Positions 17,963-26,328 of a stretch of 64,000 nt of DNA are shown in pieces. The translations under genes and the position numbers were made by a program. The DNA is taken from positions 1,617,001 to 1,681,000 of the forward strand of contig NZ_CP031337.1 in NCBI RefSeq assembly GCF_003355495.1, given 5' to 3'. The number at the start of each line of letters is the position of its first letter. The first letter of the stretch is position 1. The notes below the pieces were generated by a model, which worked only from the letters and a program-made list of their open reading frames with translations, had not been told where the DNA came from and made no database searches. This DNA is from Crenobacter cavernae. GTDB taxonomy: Bacteria; Pseudomonadota; Gammaproteobacteria; Burkholderiales; Chromobacteriaceae.

Positions 17963-18021
17963 TATCGTCGGCGCGACCCGGGCACCGGGCACGCGCCGCC
18001 TCTGCCATCCAGGAGTCTGTT

Positions 18022-18564
18022 ATGCCCAACCTCACCGAAGCCCAAGGCATCCTCAATAGCGCCGACGTGCTCTTCACCGCCGAAGAAGTCAGCGCCGCCG
18101 TCGACCGCATGGCGGCCGAGATCACCGAGCAACTGTCCGGCGAGTATCCGCTGGTGCTGGCGGTGATGGGCGGCGCGGTGGTGTTCACCGGCCAGTTGCT
18201 GCCGCGCCTGTTGTTCCCGCTCGACTTCGACTACGTGCACGTGTCCCGCTACGGCGACAAGACGCACGGCGGCGAGCTGAACTGGAAGATGGCGCCGAAG
18301 GAAGACGTGCGCGACCGCGTGGTGCTGGTGCTCGACGACATCCTCGACGAAGGCGAGACCATGGCCGCGATCCGCGACAAGGTGATGGAAATGGGCGCGA
18401 AGGCGTTCTACAGCGGCGTGTTCGCCAACAAGCTGATCGAAAAGGCCAAGCCGATCAAGGCCGACTATGTCGGCATCGACGTGCCCGACCGCTACGTGTT
18501 CGGCTACGGCATGGACGTGCGCGGCATCTGGCGCAACCTGCCGGCGATCTACGCGCTCAAATGA
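18022..18564 (+). CDS. hpt: Hypoxanthine-guanine phosphoribosyltransferase
   Basis: 180-aa purine salvage enzyme of the type I phosphoribosyltransferase fold, converting hypoxanthine or guanine plus PRPP to IMP or GMP. The PRPP-binding motif VLVLDDILDEGETMAA is intact (about residues 94-109). LAVMGGAVVFTGQ forms the PPi loop and DYVGIDVPDRYVFGYGMD the base-binding hood. A good CAGGAG ribosome-binding site precedes the ATG. A terminator follows, and the next gene is a purine nucleoside phosphorylase that could supply hypoxanthine. The exact base preference is inferred. Confidence 0.93.
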   Translation: MPNLTEAQGILNSADVLFTAEEVSAAVDRMAAEITEQLSGEYPLVLAVMGGAVVFTGQLLPRLLFPLDFDYVHVSRYGDKTHGGELNWKMAPKEDVRDRVVLVLDDILDEGETMAAIRDKVMEMGAKAFYSGVFANKLIEKAKPIKADYVGIDVPDRYVFGYGMDVRGIWRNLPAIYALK

Positions 18565-18596
18565 TCCGGCCGGCCTCGGCCAACCCTTGAAAATAA

Positions 18597-18628
18597 AGCC
18601 CGTGAGGATTGCCCTCCGGGCTTTTTTT
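18597..18628 (+). terminator. Intrinsic terminator after hpt
   Basis: AGCCCG-T-GAGG pairs with CCTCCGGGCT around an ATTGC loop with one bulged T, followed by seven T residues (18622-18628). Confidence 0.85.
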
Positions 18629-18672
18629 ATCGACACTAGCCACGGATACAAACAACATAAACAGGTGCGATC

Positions 18673-19404
18673 ATGCTGGCCATCATCGGAGGCAGCGGGC
18701 TGTCCCAACTGCCGATACTCGAAGTCACCCACCGCCAGGTGGTGCGCACCCCTTTCGGCGAACCGTCCTGCGCGCTCAGCTTCGGCCGCATCGCCGGGCA
18801 GAACGTCGTCTTCATCGCCCGCCACGGCTACGGCCATTCGCTGGCGCCGCACGAAATCAACTACCGCGCCAATATCTGGGCACTCAAGGAAATGGGCGTC
18901 AAGGGCGTGATCGGCATCGGCTCGGCCGGCGGGATCCGTCACGACCTCGCGCCGGGCACGCTGGTGGTGCCGGACGACCTGATCGACTACACCTGGGGGC
19001 GCGATCACACCTTCTTCGAAGGGCCGAACCATCCCGTGGTCCACGTCGACTTCACCCACCCCTACGATGGCGCGCTGCGCGAGCGCTTGATCGCGGCGGC
19101 CGACAAGAGTGGCCAGGCCTTTGTCGCCGGCGGCGTGTACGCCTGCACCCAGGGGCCGCGCCTCGAGTCGACCGCCGAGATCCGTCGCCTAGAGAGCGAC
19201 GGCGCCGACATGGTCGGCATGACCGGCATGCCCGAAGCCGCGCTGGCGCGCGAGGTCGGCCTGCCGTACGCGATGTTGTGCGTGGTGTCGAACTGGTCGG
19301 CGGGCAAGATGGATTCGCAGCAACAGGTCGAATTCGCCGAGGGCCTGCGCGAGGCGGGCCTGGCCAAGGTACAAAGCCTGCTCGCCACACTCTGCCACGA
19401 TTGA
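18673..19404 (+). CDS. S-methyl-5'-thioadenosine / thioinosine phosphorylase family
   Basis: 243-aa trimeric purine nucleoside phosphorylase of the MTAP/PNP class, splitting methylthio-nucleosides with phosphate. Visible features are IIGGSGLSQ at the N-terminus, FIARHGYGHSLAPHEINYRA (phosphate and ribose site), IGIGSAGGI, CTQGPRLESTAEIRRLESDG and VGMTGMPEAALARE. Pseudomonas has a methylthioinosine phosphorylase of this length and look, so the substrate may be methylthioinosine instead of methylthioadenosine. The sequence alone does not decide. It lies next to hpt, which would recycle the hypoxanthine such an enzyme releases. Confidence 0.88.
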   Translation: MLAIIGGSGLSQLPILEVTHRQVVRTPFGEPSCALSFGRIAGQNVVFIARHGYGHSLAPHEINYRANIWALKEMGVKGVIGIGSAGGIRHDLAPGTLVVPDDLIDYTWGRDHTFFEGPNHPVVHVDFTHPYDGALRERLIAAADKSGQAFVAGGVYACTQGPRLESTAEIRRLESDGADMVGMTGMPEAALAREVGLPYAMLCVVSNWSAGKMDSQQQVEFAEGLREAGLAKVQSLLATLCHD

Positions 19405-19414
19405 TGGCCGGTAC

Positions 19415-19453
19415 AAGGCTCGGCCAACCTTGCAAGGTTGGCCGAGCTTTTTT
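19415..19453 (+). terminator. Terminator formed by two full 13-bp motif copies
   Basis: GCTCGGCCAACCTTG (19418-19432) and CAAGGTTGGCCGAGC (19433-19447) form a perfect 30-bp palindrome; the RNA would open a small loop at its centre. T-run 19448-19453 follows. It sits 14 bp after the phosphorylase stop and insulates the flagellin promoter. This is the cleanest inverted pair in the window. Confidence 0.88.
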
Positions 19454-19483
19454 GTCCGCGTGAAAAAAATGTGTTCCGGGTGC

Positions 19484-19510
19484 TAAAGTCGGCGCGCGCC
19501 ATGCCGATAA
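19484..19510 (+). promoter_or_regulatory. Sigma-28 (FliA) promoter of the flagellin operon
   Basis: TAAAGTCG (19484-19491), an 11-bp spacer and GCCGATAA (19503-19510) match the flagellar sigma-28 consensus TAAAGTTT-N11-GCCGATAA. The -10 is perfect and only two -35 bases differ. It lies 81 bp upstream of the fliC start. Confidence 0.93.
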
Positions 19511-19591
19511 GGTGAGGGTAGGCGAAGAGCACCGGCGGCAGTCGGCAGCAAACGCCCGTTCAGCTGACTCAAAAACACAGGAGCAATACCC

Positions 19592-21085
19592 ATGCTGACG
19601 ATCAACACCAACGTCTCCTCGCTCACCTCGCAGCGCAACCTGGGCGCTTCGCAGAACGCGCTCTCCACCTCGCTGCAGCGCCTGTCTTCCGGCCTGCGCA
19701 TCAACAGCGCCAAGGACGACGCCGCCGGCCTCGCCATCTCCGAGCGCATGTCCGGCCAGATCCGCGGCCTCGACCAGGCCAAGCGCAACGCCAACGACGG
19801 CATCTCGCTGGCGCAGACCGCCGAAGGCTCGCTGGTGGAAATCTCCAACAACCTGCAGCGTATCCGCGAGCTGTCGGTGCAGTCGGCCAACGACACCAAC
19901 TCGGCCACCGACCGCGCCGCGCTGCAGGGCGAGGTCGCGCAACTGACGCAGGAAATCACCCGCGTCGCGTCGACCACCCAGTTCAACGGCAAGAACCTGC
20001 TCGACGGCACCTTTACCGCCCAGTCCTTCCAGGTCGGCGCGAACGCCAACCAGAACCTGTCGGTCAGCCTGAACAGCGCCAAGGCGACCAGTCTCGGCGC
20101 CAACAACCTGACCGCGACCGGTACCCTGAGCAACGCGACCGCCGCCGGCGCCGCCAAGGTGACCAACACGACGCTTGGCACCGAAGTGCTGACCATTTCC
20201 GGTTCGCTCGGCACCACCACCGTCACCCCGGCGGCCGGTGCGTCGGCCGGCACCGTCGCCGCGCAGATCAACGGCTCCACCGCGTCGACCGGCGTGGCCG
20301 CCGAGGCGCGCACCCAGGCGACTCTGTCCACCCTCGGTTCCGCCGGTACCGTGTCCATGAACCTGTACGGCTCCAGCAGCACGGCGGTGGCCATCTCGGC
20401 CAACGTGGCCAGCACCGGCGACCTCTCCACGCTGTCCGACGCGATCAACGCCAAGAGCGCGAGCACCGGCATCACCGCCGCGCTGAGCAGCAACAAGTCG
20501 AGCATCACGCTGACCAGCGAAACTGGCGACGATATCAACATCGAAGACTTCAACAACTCCGGCGCGACCAAAACGGCTAGCTTCCAGGGCCTGAATGCCT
20601 TCAGCGGCGCAACCTCCGGCGGCGCGATCACCCTGACCGGCGGCGCCGCGACCGACTCGTCGACCGTCGGCGGCACGCTGCGCTTCAAGTCGGACGCGTC
20701 CTATACGGTGACCTCGGCCGCCGCCGGCGGCCTGTTCAGCGCGACGACCGCCAACGCCTCGACGCTGACCAACGTCGCGTCGATCAGCATCGGCACCACC
20801 ACCGGCGCCAACAACGCCATCGACATCATCGACGGCGCGCTGGCCGCGATCAACTCGCAGCGCGCGTCGCTGGGTGCCACGCAGAACCGCTTCAACTCGG
20901 CCATCACCAGCCTGCAGTCGACCTCGGAAAACCTGAACGCCTCGCGCAGCCGCATCCGCGACGCCGACTTCGCTTCCGAAACCGCCACGCTGAGCCGCAA
21001 CCAGGTGCTGCAGCAGGCCGGTACCGCGATGCTGGCGCAGGCCAACCAGCTGCCGCAGCAGGTCATGCAGCTGCTGCGCGGCTAA
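19592..21085 (+). CDS. fliC: Flagellin
   Basis: 497-aa filament subunit. The conserved D0/D1 N-terminus (LTINTNVSSLTSQRNL, LQRLSSGLRINSAKDDAAGL) and C-terminus (SRIRDADFASETATLSRNQV, ending QQVMQLLRG) flank a Ser/Thr/Ala/Gly-rich variable centre (about residues 170-400) exposed on the filament. The segment QRIRELSVQS, part of the TLR5-recognised region in beta/gamma flagellins, is intact. AGGAG lies 7 nt before the ATG. It is driven by the sigma-28 promoter upstream and ends in a terminator; flaG and fliD follow. One dispersed motif lies in the variable region at 20395. Confidence 0.98.
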   Translation: MLTINTNVSSLTSQRNLGASQNALSTSLQRLSSGLRINSAKDDAAGLAISERMSGQIRGLDQAKRNANDGISLAQTAEGSLVEISNNLQRIRELSVQSANDTNSATDRAALQGEVAQLTQEITRVASTTQFNGKNLLDGTFTAQSFQVGANANQNLSVSLNSAKATSLGANNLTATGTLSNATAAGAAKVTNTTLGTEVLTISGSLGTTTVTPAAGASAGTVAAQINGSTASTGVAAEARTQATLSTLGSAGTVSMNLYGSSSTAVAISANVASTGDLSTLSDAINAKSASTGITAALSSNKSSITLTSETGDDINIEDFNNSGATKTASFQGLNAFSGATSGGAITLTGGAATDSSTVGGTLRFKSDASYTVTSAAAGGLFSATTANASTLTNVASISIGTTTGANNAIDIIDGALAAINSQRASLGATQNRFNSAITSLQSTSENLNASRSRIRDADFASETATLSRNQVLQQAGTAMLAQANQLPQQVMQLLRG

Positions 21086-21102
21086 GCGAATGTCGTGATG
21101 AC

Positions 21103-21134
21103 AAAACCCGGTCGCACTCTGTGGCCGGGTTTTT
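21103..21134 (+). terminator. Intrinsic terminator between fliC and flaG
   Basis: AAAACCCGG (21103-21111) pairs with CCGGGTTTT (21125-21133) around a 13-nt loop; T-run 21130-21134. It probably limits readthrough so that flagellin mRNA greatly exceeds flaG-fliD mRNA. Confidence 0.82.
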
Positions 21135-21152
21135 CTCCTTGGGAGCGTGTCC

Positions 21153-21557
21153 ATGTCCAGTCTGACCCCTCTGTCGCCCGCCGGCGGCTTACCCCTCCCC
21201 ACGGCCGACGTGTCCGGCCGTTCCTTGCCGCTGCCGACGCCGCGCAGCAGCGCGCCGACCGTGCCGGTGTCCGCCCAGGCGGTGCAGGCGCTCGGCAACG
21301 CCGAAGCGGGAGGCGGAGCGCGCGCCGGTACCGACCGTCAAGCCCTGACCGAGGCGGTCGAGAAGGTCGGCAAGGCCGTATCCGCGTACACTAGCGAGCT
21401 GCAGTTCTCGATCGACGACGACCTCGGCGTCACCGTCGTCAAGGTCATCGACAAGCAGAACGACGAAGTCATCCGCCAGATTCCGTCGGAAGACATGCTC
21501 AAGCTCGCCAAGGGGCTGGACAAGCTCCTCGGCGTGCTGATCGAGCAGAAGGCCTGA
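21153..21557 (+). CDS. flaG: FlaG family flagellar protein
   Basis: 134-aa protein with a disordered Ser/Pro/Ala-rich first half and a conserved FlaG C-terminus (LQFSIDDDLGVTVVKVIDKQ, then EVIRQIPSEDMLKLAKGLDK). FlaG proteins influence filament length in other polar-flagellated bacteria; the mechanism is unclear. The start at 21153 is chosen because TTGGGAG lies about 8 nt before it. A GTG at 21147 is less well placed. It lies between fliC and fliD, the usual location. Confidence 0.92.
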   Translation: MSSLTPLSPAGGLPLPTADVSGRSLPLPTPRSSAPTVPVSAQAVQALGNAEAGGGARAGTDRQALTEAVEKVGKAVSAYTSELQFSIDDDLGVTVVKVIDKQNDEVIRQIPSEDMLKLAKGLDKLLGVLIEQKA

Positions 21558-21590
21558 AGCCCGGGCAGGGCTTGCGTTTAGGAGAAGAAG

Positions 21591-23639
21591 ATGGCGTTGA
21601 GTGTCGGCGGTCTGGGTAGCGGCCTGCAGGTGGATGACCTGGTGTCCAAGCTGATGGCGGTGGAGTCGCAGCCGCTCAATCAATTGACCGTCAAGGAAGC
21701 CTCGTATCTGGCCAAGGTGACCGCGCTGGGTTCGATCAAGGGGGCGGTGTCGGCGTTCCAGACGGCGACCAAGGCGCTGCAGGACGTCAGCAAGTTCTCG
21801 AGCCTCACGGCCAGCAGCGGCAACAAGGACGTGGTCGACGTTTCGGCGGGAGACCAGGCGGCGGTCGGTAGTTTGTCGATCAAGGTCGATCAGCTGGCCC
21901 AGAACCAGAAGCTGGCGAGCACCGCATTCAGCAGCAGCAAGTCGGCGATAGGCAGCGGGACGCTGCGCTTCTATTTCGGCACCGACAACGGCGGCGCGGG
22001 TTTTGCGCTGAACGGCGACAAGTCGTACAAGGACGTCGCGACCCCTACGGGGGCAACGCTGGAAGGGGTCCGCGACGCGGTCAACAAGGCCAATATCGGC
22101 GTGACCGCCAGCATCGTCAACGACGGCTCGGGCTACAAACTGGTTTACAGTTCGAACGACACGGGCACCAAGAACGCGCTCAAGGTCGCGAGCAACGACG
22201 CGAGCCTGACTTCGCTGACCAACGCCGACAAGTTGTTCACCGACGGGACGTTCAGCGCGACGACGGCCACGACCTCGGCCAACCTGTCGAGCGTGCAGGC
22301 GGCGAAGGACGCCAAGTTCACGCTCGACGGCATTGCCATCGTGAAATCGTCGAATGTGGTCGGCGATGCGGTCGATGGCCTGACGCTGACCTTGAAAAAG
22401 GCGCAAGAGAGCGGCGATGCACCGGTGAGCCTGTCGGTGGCGAAGGACACCTCGGGCATCAAGAAAACCCTCGAGGGCTTCGTCAAGGCGTTCAACGACC
22501 TCAACAAGGCGCTCAACGACTCGAGTTCCTTCGATCCTTCCGAACCCAAGAAGGGCGAGACGCGCAAGGCGGCGGCGCTGAACGGCGAGTCGGTGATCCG
22601 TACGCTGCGCACCCAGATTCGCAACGCATTCAACGTCGCACAGGATGTCGGCGGCGCATTCCGCGTGCCGGCGGACGTGGGCATCAACTTCAATGCCGAC
22701 GGCTCGATGAAGCTCGACAGCACCAAGCTGCAGAAGGCCATCGACTCGAATCCGCAAGACATCGCCAAGTTGTTCGGCTCGGTGGCGGCGCCTACCGACT
22801 CGCAGGTGCGCTTCGTTTCGGCGGGGAGCAAGACCGCTACCGGCACGTATGCGGTCAACCTCACCAACCTGCAGAACGGTGTCTTGCTCGGCGCCGACAA
22901 GGTGCCGGCGTCTTTCACGCTGAATACGGCGGCGAACTTTACCGTCAAGATCGACGGCGTGCAGAGCGACCCGATCAGCCTGGGCACCGGAAACTATACG
23001 CCGGCTACCCTCGCGACCGCCGTGCAGAATGCGATCAACGCCGATGGCAAATTGACGGCAGCCGGCGCCAAGGTCGGCGTGACCGTCGACAGCGTGACCG
23101 GCAAGCTGGTGCTGAGCTCGCAGAAGACCGGCAGCGGTTCGACGGTGGAGGTGACGGACGGCGGCTTGACGGGCCTGGATACGAGCGCGGGCGCGCTGAA
23201 TCTGTTTGCGATGGGCGCCGGCGTGGCCGGCGGGACCAGCGTCTCGGGTACCATTGGAGGCCATGCCGCCGTCGGCGACGGCAAGACGCTGACCGGTGCG
23301 GTGGGGACGCCTGTAGAAGGCCTGAAGCTGGAAATCACCGGCGGCGCGACAGGCGATCGGGGGACGGTGACGGTGACCAAGGGTTTCGCGATCGCGCTCG
23401 ACAAGGTGCTGACAGAGTTGCTCGACAGCAAGAATGGCCCGATCGCTGCGCGTACGGAAGGCTTGAACAAGTCGGCGAAAGATATCGGCAAGCAGCGGGA
23501 TTCTTTGAGTAGCCGTCTTCAAGACATCGAAAAACGCTATCGAGCGCAGTTCAACGCGCTGGATACGCTGATGTCCCAGTTTACCTCCACCAGCAACTTC
23601 CTCACCCAGCAACTGGCCGGGCTGAGCAAGAGTTCATAA
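21591..23639 (+). CDS. fliD: Flagellar filament cap protein FliD
   Basis: 682-aa hook-associated protein 2 that caps the filament and folds exported flagellin. FliD_N features are at the start (LSVGGLGSGLQVDDLVSKLM). The C-terminal coiled-coil segment (QRDSLSSRLQDIEKRYRAQF, then LDTLMSQFTSTSNFLTQQLA) is typical. The middle (about residues 350-570) is long and Thr/Gly/Val-rich, so the protein is larger than many FliD (about 450-500 aa), probably with extra surface domains. AGGAGAAG precedes the ATG. It is followed by its export chaperone candidates fliS and fliT. One dispersed motif at 22274. Confidence 0.96.
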   Translation: MALSVGGLGSGLQVDDLVSKLMAVESQPLNQLTVKEASYLAKVTALGSIKGAVSAFQTATKALQDVSKFSSLTASSGNKDVVDVSAGDQAAVGSLSIKVDQLAQNQKLASTAFSSSKSAIGSGTLRFYFGTDNGGAGFALNGDKSYKDVATPTGATLEGVRDAVNKANIGVTASIVNDGSGYKLVYSSNDTGTKNALKVASNDASLTSLTNADKLFTDGTFSATTATTSANLSSVQAAKDAKFTLDGIAIVKSSNVVGDAVDGLTLTLKKAQESGDAPVSLSVAKDTSGIKKTLEGFVKAFNDLNKALNDSSSFDPSEPKKGETRKAAALNGESVIRTLRTQIRNAFNVAQDVGGAFRVPADVGINFNADGSMKLDSTKLQKAIDSNPQDIAKLFGSVAAPTDSQVRFVSAGSKTATGTYAVNLTNLQNGVLLGADKVPASFTLNTAANFTVKIDGVQSDPISLGTGNYTPATLATAVQNAINADGKLTAAGAKVGVTVDSVTGKLVLSSQKTGSGSTVEVTDGGLTGLDTSAGALNLFAMGAGVAGGTSVSGTIGGHAAVGDGKTLTGAVGTPVEGLKLEITGGATGDRGTVTVTKGFAIALDKVLTELLDSKNGPIAARTEGLNKSAKDIGKQRDSLSSRLQDIEKRYRAQFNALDTLMSQFTSTSNFLTQQLAGLSKSS

Positions 23640-23668
23640 GAAAAGCCGTAATTGCGAGGATCGATGCG

Positions 23669-24106
23669 ATGCGTAATCCCTATCTGAACGCGTACCAGAA
23701 TGCGCTCGAAGTCGAGGTGGAGGCGGCCAGCCCCCACAAGCTGGTGCTGATGCTGTTCGACGGCGCCATCGCGGCGATCCGGCAGGCGCGTATCCAGATG
23801 GTGAATCGAAATATTGCCGAGAAGGGGCGCCTGATCGGCAAGGCCGTGGCGATCGTCGACGAAGGGCTGCGCGCCTCGCTGAATCGGGACGCTGGCGGGG
23901 AGATGGCGGCCAACCTCGCCGATCTTTACGAATATTGCGGGATGCGCCTGCTGGAGGCCAACCTGAAGAACGAGCCGGCCCTGCTCGACGAGGTCGAACG
24001 CTTGCTGGGCGAGATCAGGGGCGCGTGGGCACAGATCGGCAAAGGGTCGGCCGAGGCGCCCGCCGAAGCGCCCGCCCGGCAAGGATTGCACTATGGGGCA
24101 GCCTGA
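23669..24106 (+). CDS. fliS: Flagellin-specific export chaperone FliS
   Basis: 145-aa helical chaperone that binds the flagellin C-terminus and prevents premature polymerisation. The family motif YQNALEVEVEAASPHKLVLM followed by LFDGAIAAI is at the N-terminus, and NLADLYEYCGMRLLEANLKN forms the third helix region. An Ala/Pro/Glu tail closes the protein. Its 3' end overlaps the start of the next gene by 14 bp, which implies translational coupling. Confidence 0.95.
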   Translation: MRNPYLNAYQNALEVEVEAASPHKLVLMLFDGAIAAIRQARIQMVNRNIAEKGRLIGKAVAIVDEGLRASLNRDAGGEMAANLADLYEYCGMRLLEANLKNEPALLDEVERLLGEIRGAWAQIGKGSAEAPAEAPARQGLHYGAA

Positions 24107-24401
24107 CGGCCTTGAGACTTGGCGGCAATGGTTCGATACTGTCAGTACCCTGCGGCAGTTGGTCGAAGCCGAGCACTGGGACGAGGCGATCGAACTCGCC
24201 AACCGGGTGCTCGAATGGCAGAATGCGCTCCCCGACCTCGGCGCCTTGGCCGGCGGTCAGACGGTGGCGCCTGCGTTGGTCGCTGCGCTGGAGGACGTAC
24301 AATCCGTCCGACAGGGAATGTCACTACAACGTGATGAGTTGGTCTCGACCCTGCAGCTATTGAGAACCGAAAGCAAGCTGAGCAAGACCTACGGCGGCTA
24401 G
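24093..24401 (+). CDS. fliT: Flagellar chaperone FliT-like protein
   Basis: 102-aa all-helical protein directly after fliS. Size, position and heptad-like content (RQLVEAEHWDEAIELANRVL; QRDELVSTLQLLRTESKLSK) match the FliT group, the FliD export chaperone in enterics. Sequence conservation in this family is low, so the name rests mainly on context. It overlaps fliS by 14 bp. Confidence 0.75.
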   Translation: MGQPDGLETWRQWFDTVSTLRQLVEAEHWDEAIELANRVLEWQNALPDLGALAGGQTVAPALVAALEDVQSVRQGMSLQRDELVSTLQLLRTESKLSKTYGG

Positions 24402-24449
24402 GTTCCGGTGGCGTCTCTCTCGCTTTAGGCCAACTCCTCAACTTTCGGG

Positions 24450-24821
24450 ATGCTGATCGTGGAATGGTTGGTCTTGTCTTTGCTCTGTGTCTCCATGTTC
24501 GGCATCGCGGCCCTGGCGGCCTGGGTGCGTTCCTTGCACATGGCGCGCCGGATAGATTCGGCCCATCTGGAGAATCTGCAGCAGCAGATCGTGTCCTTGC
24601 AGAAGGACCTGCGTTTTCTCGCCGAGCAGACGGCGAAGCGTCCTCAGCCTGTCGTTGGCCGTATCGCGCCTTCCGAAGCCCCCGGCAACACGCCGTACGC
24701 GCAGGCGATCGAGCTCGTCCGACAGGGTCTCGCCGCCGTCGAGGTCGCCGCGCGCTGCGGTATTTCGCGTAGCGAAGCCGAGCTGATCGTCTCGCTGTAC
24801 CGCAACAACTCCCCTTCATGA
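24450..24821 (+). CDS. DUF2802 domain protein (flagellar-cluster membrane protein)
   Basis: 123-aa protein with one N-terminal transmembrane helix (VEWLVLSLLCVSMFGIAALA), a short coiled coil (HLENLQQQIVSLQKDLRFLA) and the DUF2802 signature AIELVRQGLAAVEVAARCGI followed by SRSEAELIVSLYR. That segment looks like a helix-turn-helix, giving a membrane-tethered HTH-like layout. The family recurs in flagellar and chemotaxis gene clusters of gamma- and betaproteobacteria with no settled function. Its stop overlaps the next gene in an ATGA arrangement. Confidence 0.8.
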   Translation: MLIVEWLVLSLLCVSMFGIAALAAWVRSLHMARRIDSAHLENLQQQIVSLQKDLRFLAEQTAKRPQPVVGRIAPSEAPGNTPYAQAIELVRQGLAAVEVAARCGISRSEAELIVSLYRNNSPS

Positions 24822-25882
24822 TCAACCCGCTCGTCCCGCCGCCCGGCGCCTCCGTGACGCCCCCTTTGCAGGGCGGCACGCCGGCCACGCAAGGCGTCTC
24901 GGCCGTGCGTCTCTTGCGCGAGGGCAGCCGGCCGCTGATCGAGGCGAGCGTCCTGCCGGCGCGCCTGCCCTCGCTCGTCGTCGGCGAGGAGGTCGACGCG
25001 CGCGTCGCCGAGCGGCTCGACGGTAACCGCCTCGTTGCGCTGATCAAGGGCAACGCTTTCACGCTCGACCTGCCGCAGAACCTCACCGTGCGCGGCGACT
25101 CCTTGCACCTGAAGGTCACCCGGCTCGACCCCACGCCGACGTTTGTGCTGCTCGACGGCAACGCCGAGGCGGAGGCCGCCGCGGACAGTTCGAGCAACGT
25201 GCAGCTGAGCCGCTCGGCGCAGTACCTGAACGGGCTGCTCGACGCCGCCCGTGGCCGCGGCGCGACCGGCACGCGCGAGAGCGCCCCCGCGCTGTTGAGC
25301 TCCAGGCCCGATGAGCCCGAAACGTTGGCCGACGGTCTGAAGCAGGCGATCGGCAAGAGCGGTGCGTTCTACGAATCCCATCTCAAGGCCTGGTCCGAAG
25401 GACGGCTGCCGCTCGACGCGCTGAAGGACGAACCGCAGGCGCGGCTGGAGAGCGGCCGGCTGCAGGACGGCGCTCATGCCGCGCGCCAGGGCGCGGCTAG
25501 CCCCGAGCTCGGCCAACTCGTGCAACGCCAGCTCGACACGCTCGAGAACCGCCAGCTGCAGATGCCGGTGCTCGCCTGGCCGGGTCAGCCGGCGCAGGTG
25601 ACAATCCAGGAAGAACAGGTCGCCGAGCGCGACGCCCATCACGACGACGCGTCGGCGCGCGCCTGGCATACGCGGCTCGACCTCGACCTGCCCAGCCTCG
25701 GCGGCCTGTCGGTGAAGCTCACGCTCTTAGGCGGCGCGGTGCAGGTGCGCTTCGCCGCCGACGATGCCGACTCGGCCGCGCTGATCGAGCGGCACGGTGC
25801 GCGGCTGACGAGCGGCATGGCGTCGGCCGGCCTTGACCTCGCCCAATTGACGGTAGCGTCCGATGCCCGCCTTGAAACCTGA
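24818..25882 (+). CDS. FliK-like flagellar hook-length control protein
   Basis: 354-aa protein. The first two thirds are low-complexity and poorly conserved. The C-terminal part (QLDTLENRQLQMPVLAWPGQ, then TRLDLDLPSLGGLSVKLTLL and LTSGMASAGLDLAQLTV) has the pattern of the FliK/Flg_hook domain, which switches export specificity by contacting FlhB. It is translationally coupled to DUF2802 upstream (4-bp overlap) and overlaps a small FlhB-tail-like gene by 20 bp, so a hook-length/export-switch pair is plausible. A second true fliK elsewhere in the genome cannot be excluded. Confidence 0.75.
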   Translation: MINPLVPPPGASVTPPLQGGTPATQGVSAVRLLREGSRPLIEASVLPARLPSLVVGEEVDARVAERLDGNRLVALIKGNAFTLDLPQNLTVRGDSLHLKVTRLDPTPTFVLLDGNAEAEAAADSSSNVQLSRSAQYLNGLLDAARGRGATGTRESAPALLSSRPDEPETLADGLKQAIGKSGAFYESHLKAWSEGRLPLDALKDEPQARLESGRLQDGAHAARQGAASPELGQLVQRQLDTLENRQLQMPVLAWPGQPAQVTIQEEQVAERDAHHDDASARAWHTRLDLDLPSLGGLSVKLTLLGGAVQVRFAADDADSAALIERHGARLTSGMASAGLDLAQLTVASDARLET

Positions 25883-26198
25883 CGACAACCGCCGCTCGGC
25901 GGTCGCGCTTACTTACCGCGACGGGCAGAAGGTGCCGAACGTCGTCGCCAAGGGCTACGGTGAGCTGGCCGACCGCATCGTCGAACGCGCGCGCGAGGCC
26001 GGCGTGTTCGTGCACGATTCGCCGGCGCTCGTGTCACTGTTGATGCAGGTCGACCTGGACAGCCAGATCCCGCCCGAACTGTACCGCGCCGTCGCCGAGG
26101 TGCTCGCCTTCGTCTACTTCCTCGAACAGCAGACGCTCGCTCCCGACACGCGCTTCGGCGACTGGCGCAGCGCCCGCCCGCAGCCTGCCGAAGGTTGA
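25863..26198 (+). CDS. FlhB C-terminal-like small protein (FlhB2/FhlB type)
   Basis: 111-aa protein resembling only the cytoplasmic tail of the export-gate protein FlhB: AVALTYRDGQKVPNVVAKGY matches the region just after the autocleavage site, and VHDSPALVSLLMQVDLDSQI followed by IPPELYRAVAEVLAFVYFLE matches the end of the domain. The membrane half and the NPTH cleavage motif are absent. Such stand-alone FlhB-like tails occur beside fliK-like genes in several bacteria and are thought to modulate substrate switching. It overlaps the FliK-like gene by 20 bp and is the last gene of the flagellar block. Confidence 0.85.
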   Translation: MPALKPDDNRRSAVALTYRDGQKVPNVVAKGYGELADRIVERAREAGVFVHDSPALVSLLMQVDLDSQIPPELYRAVAEVLAFVYFLEQQTLAPDTRFGDWRSARPQPAEG

Positions 26199-26328
26199 GC
26201 CGACTGCCCCGCCCGTAAACCGGGCAGGCTGTCTCTGGTGCGTCGCCGTGCGTTTCTCTACCGTAATCGCGGAAATCCTACAACGGCCATGCGCCGCCGC
26301 TGGCCGCCGCAAAGCAAAGGGGAAAAAG

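Noticed and set aside
26203..26234. CTGCCC ... GGGCAG hairpin after the FlhB-like gene as a terminator
   Set aside because: Stem is short with a 12-nt loop and no T-run; termination there cannot be supported.
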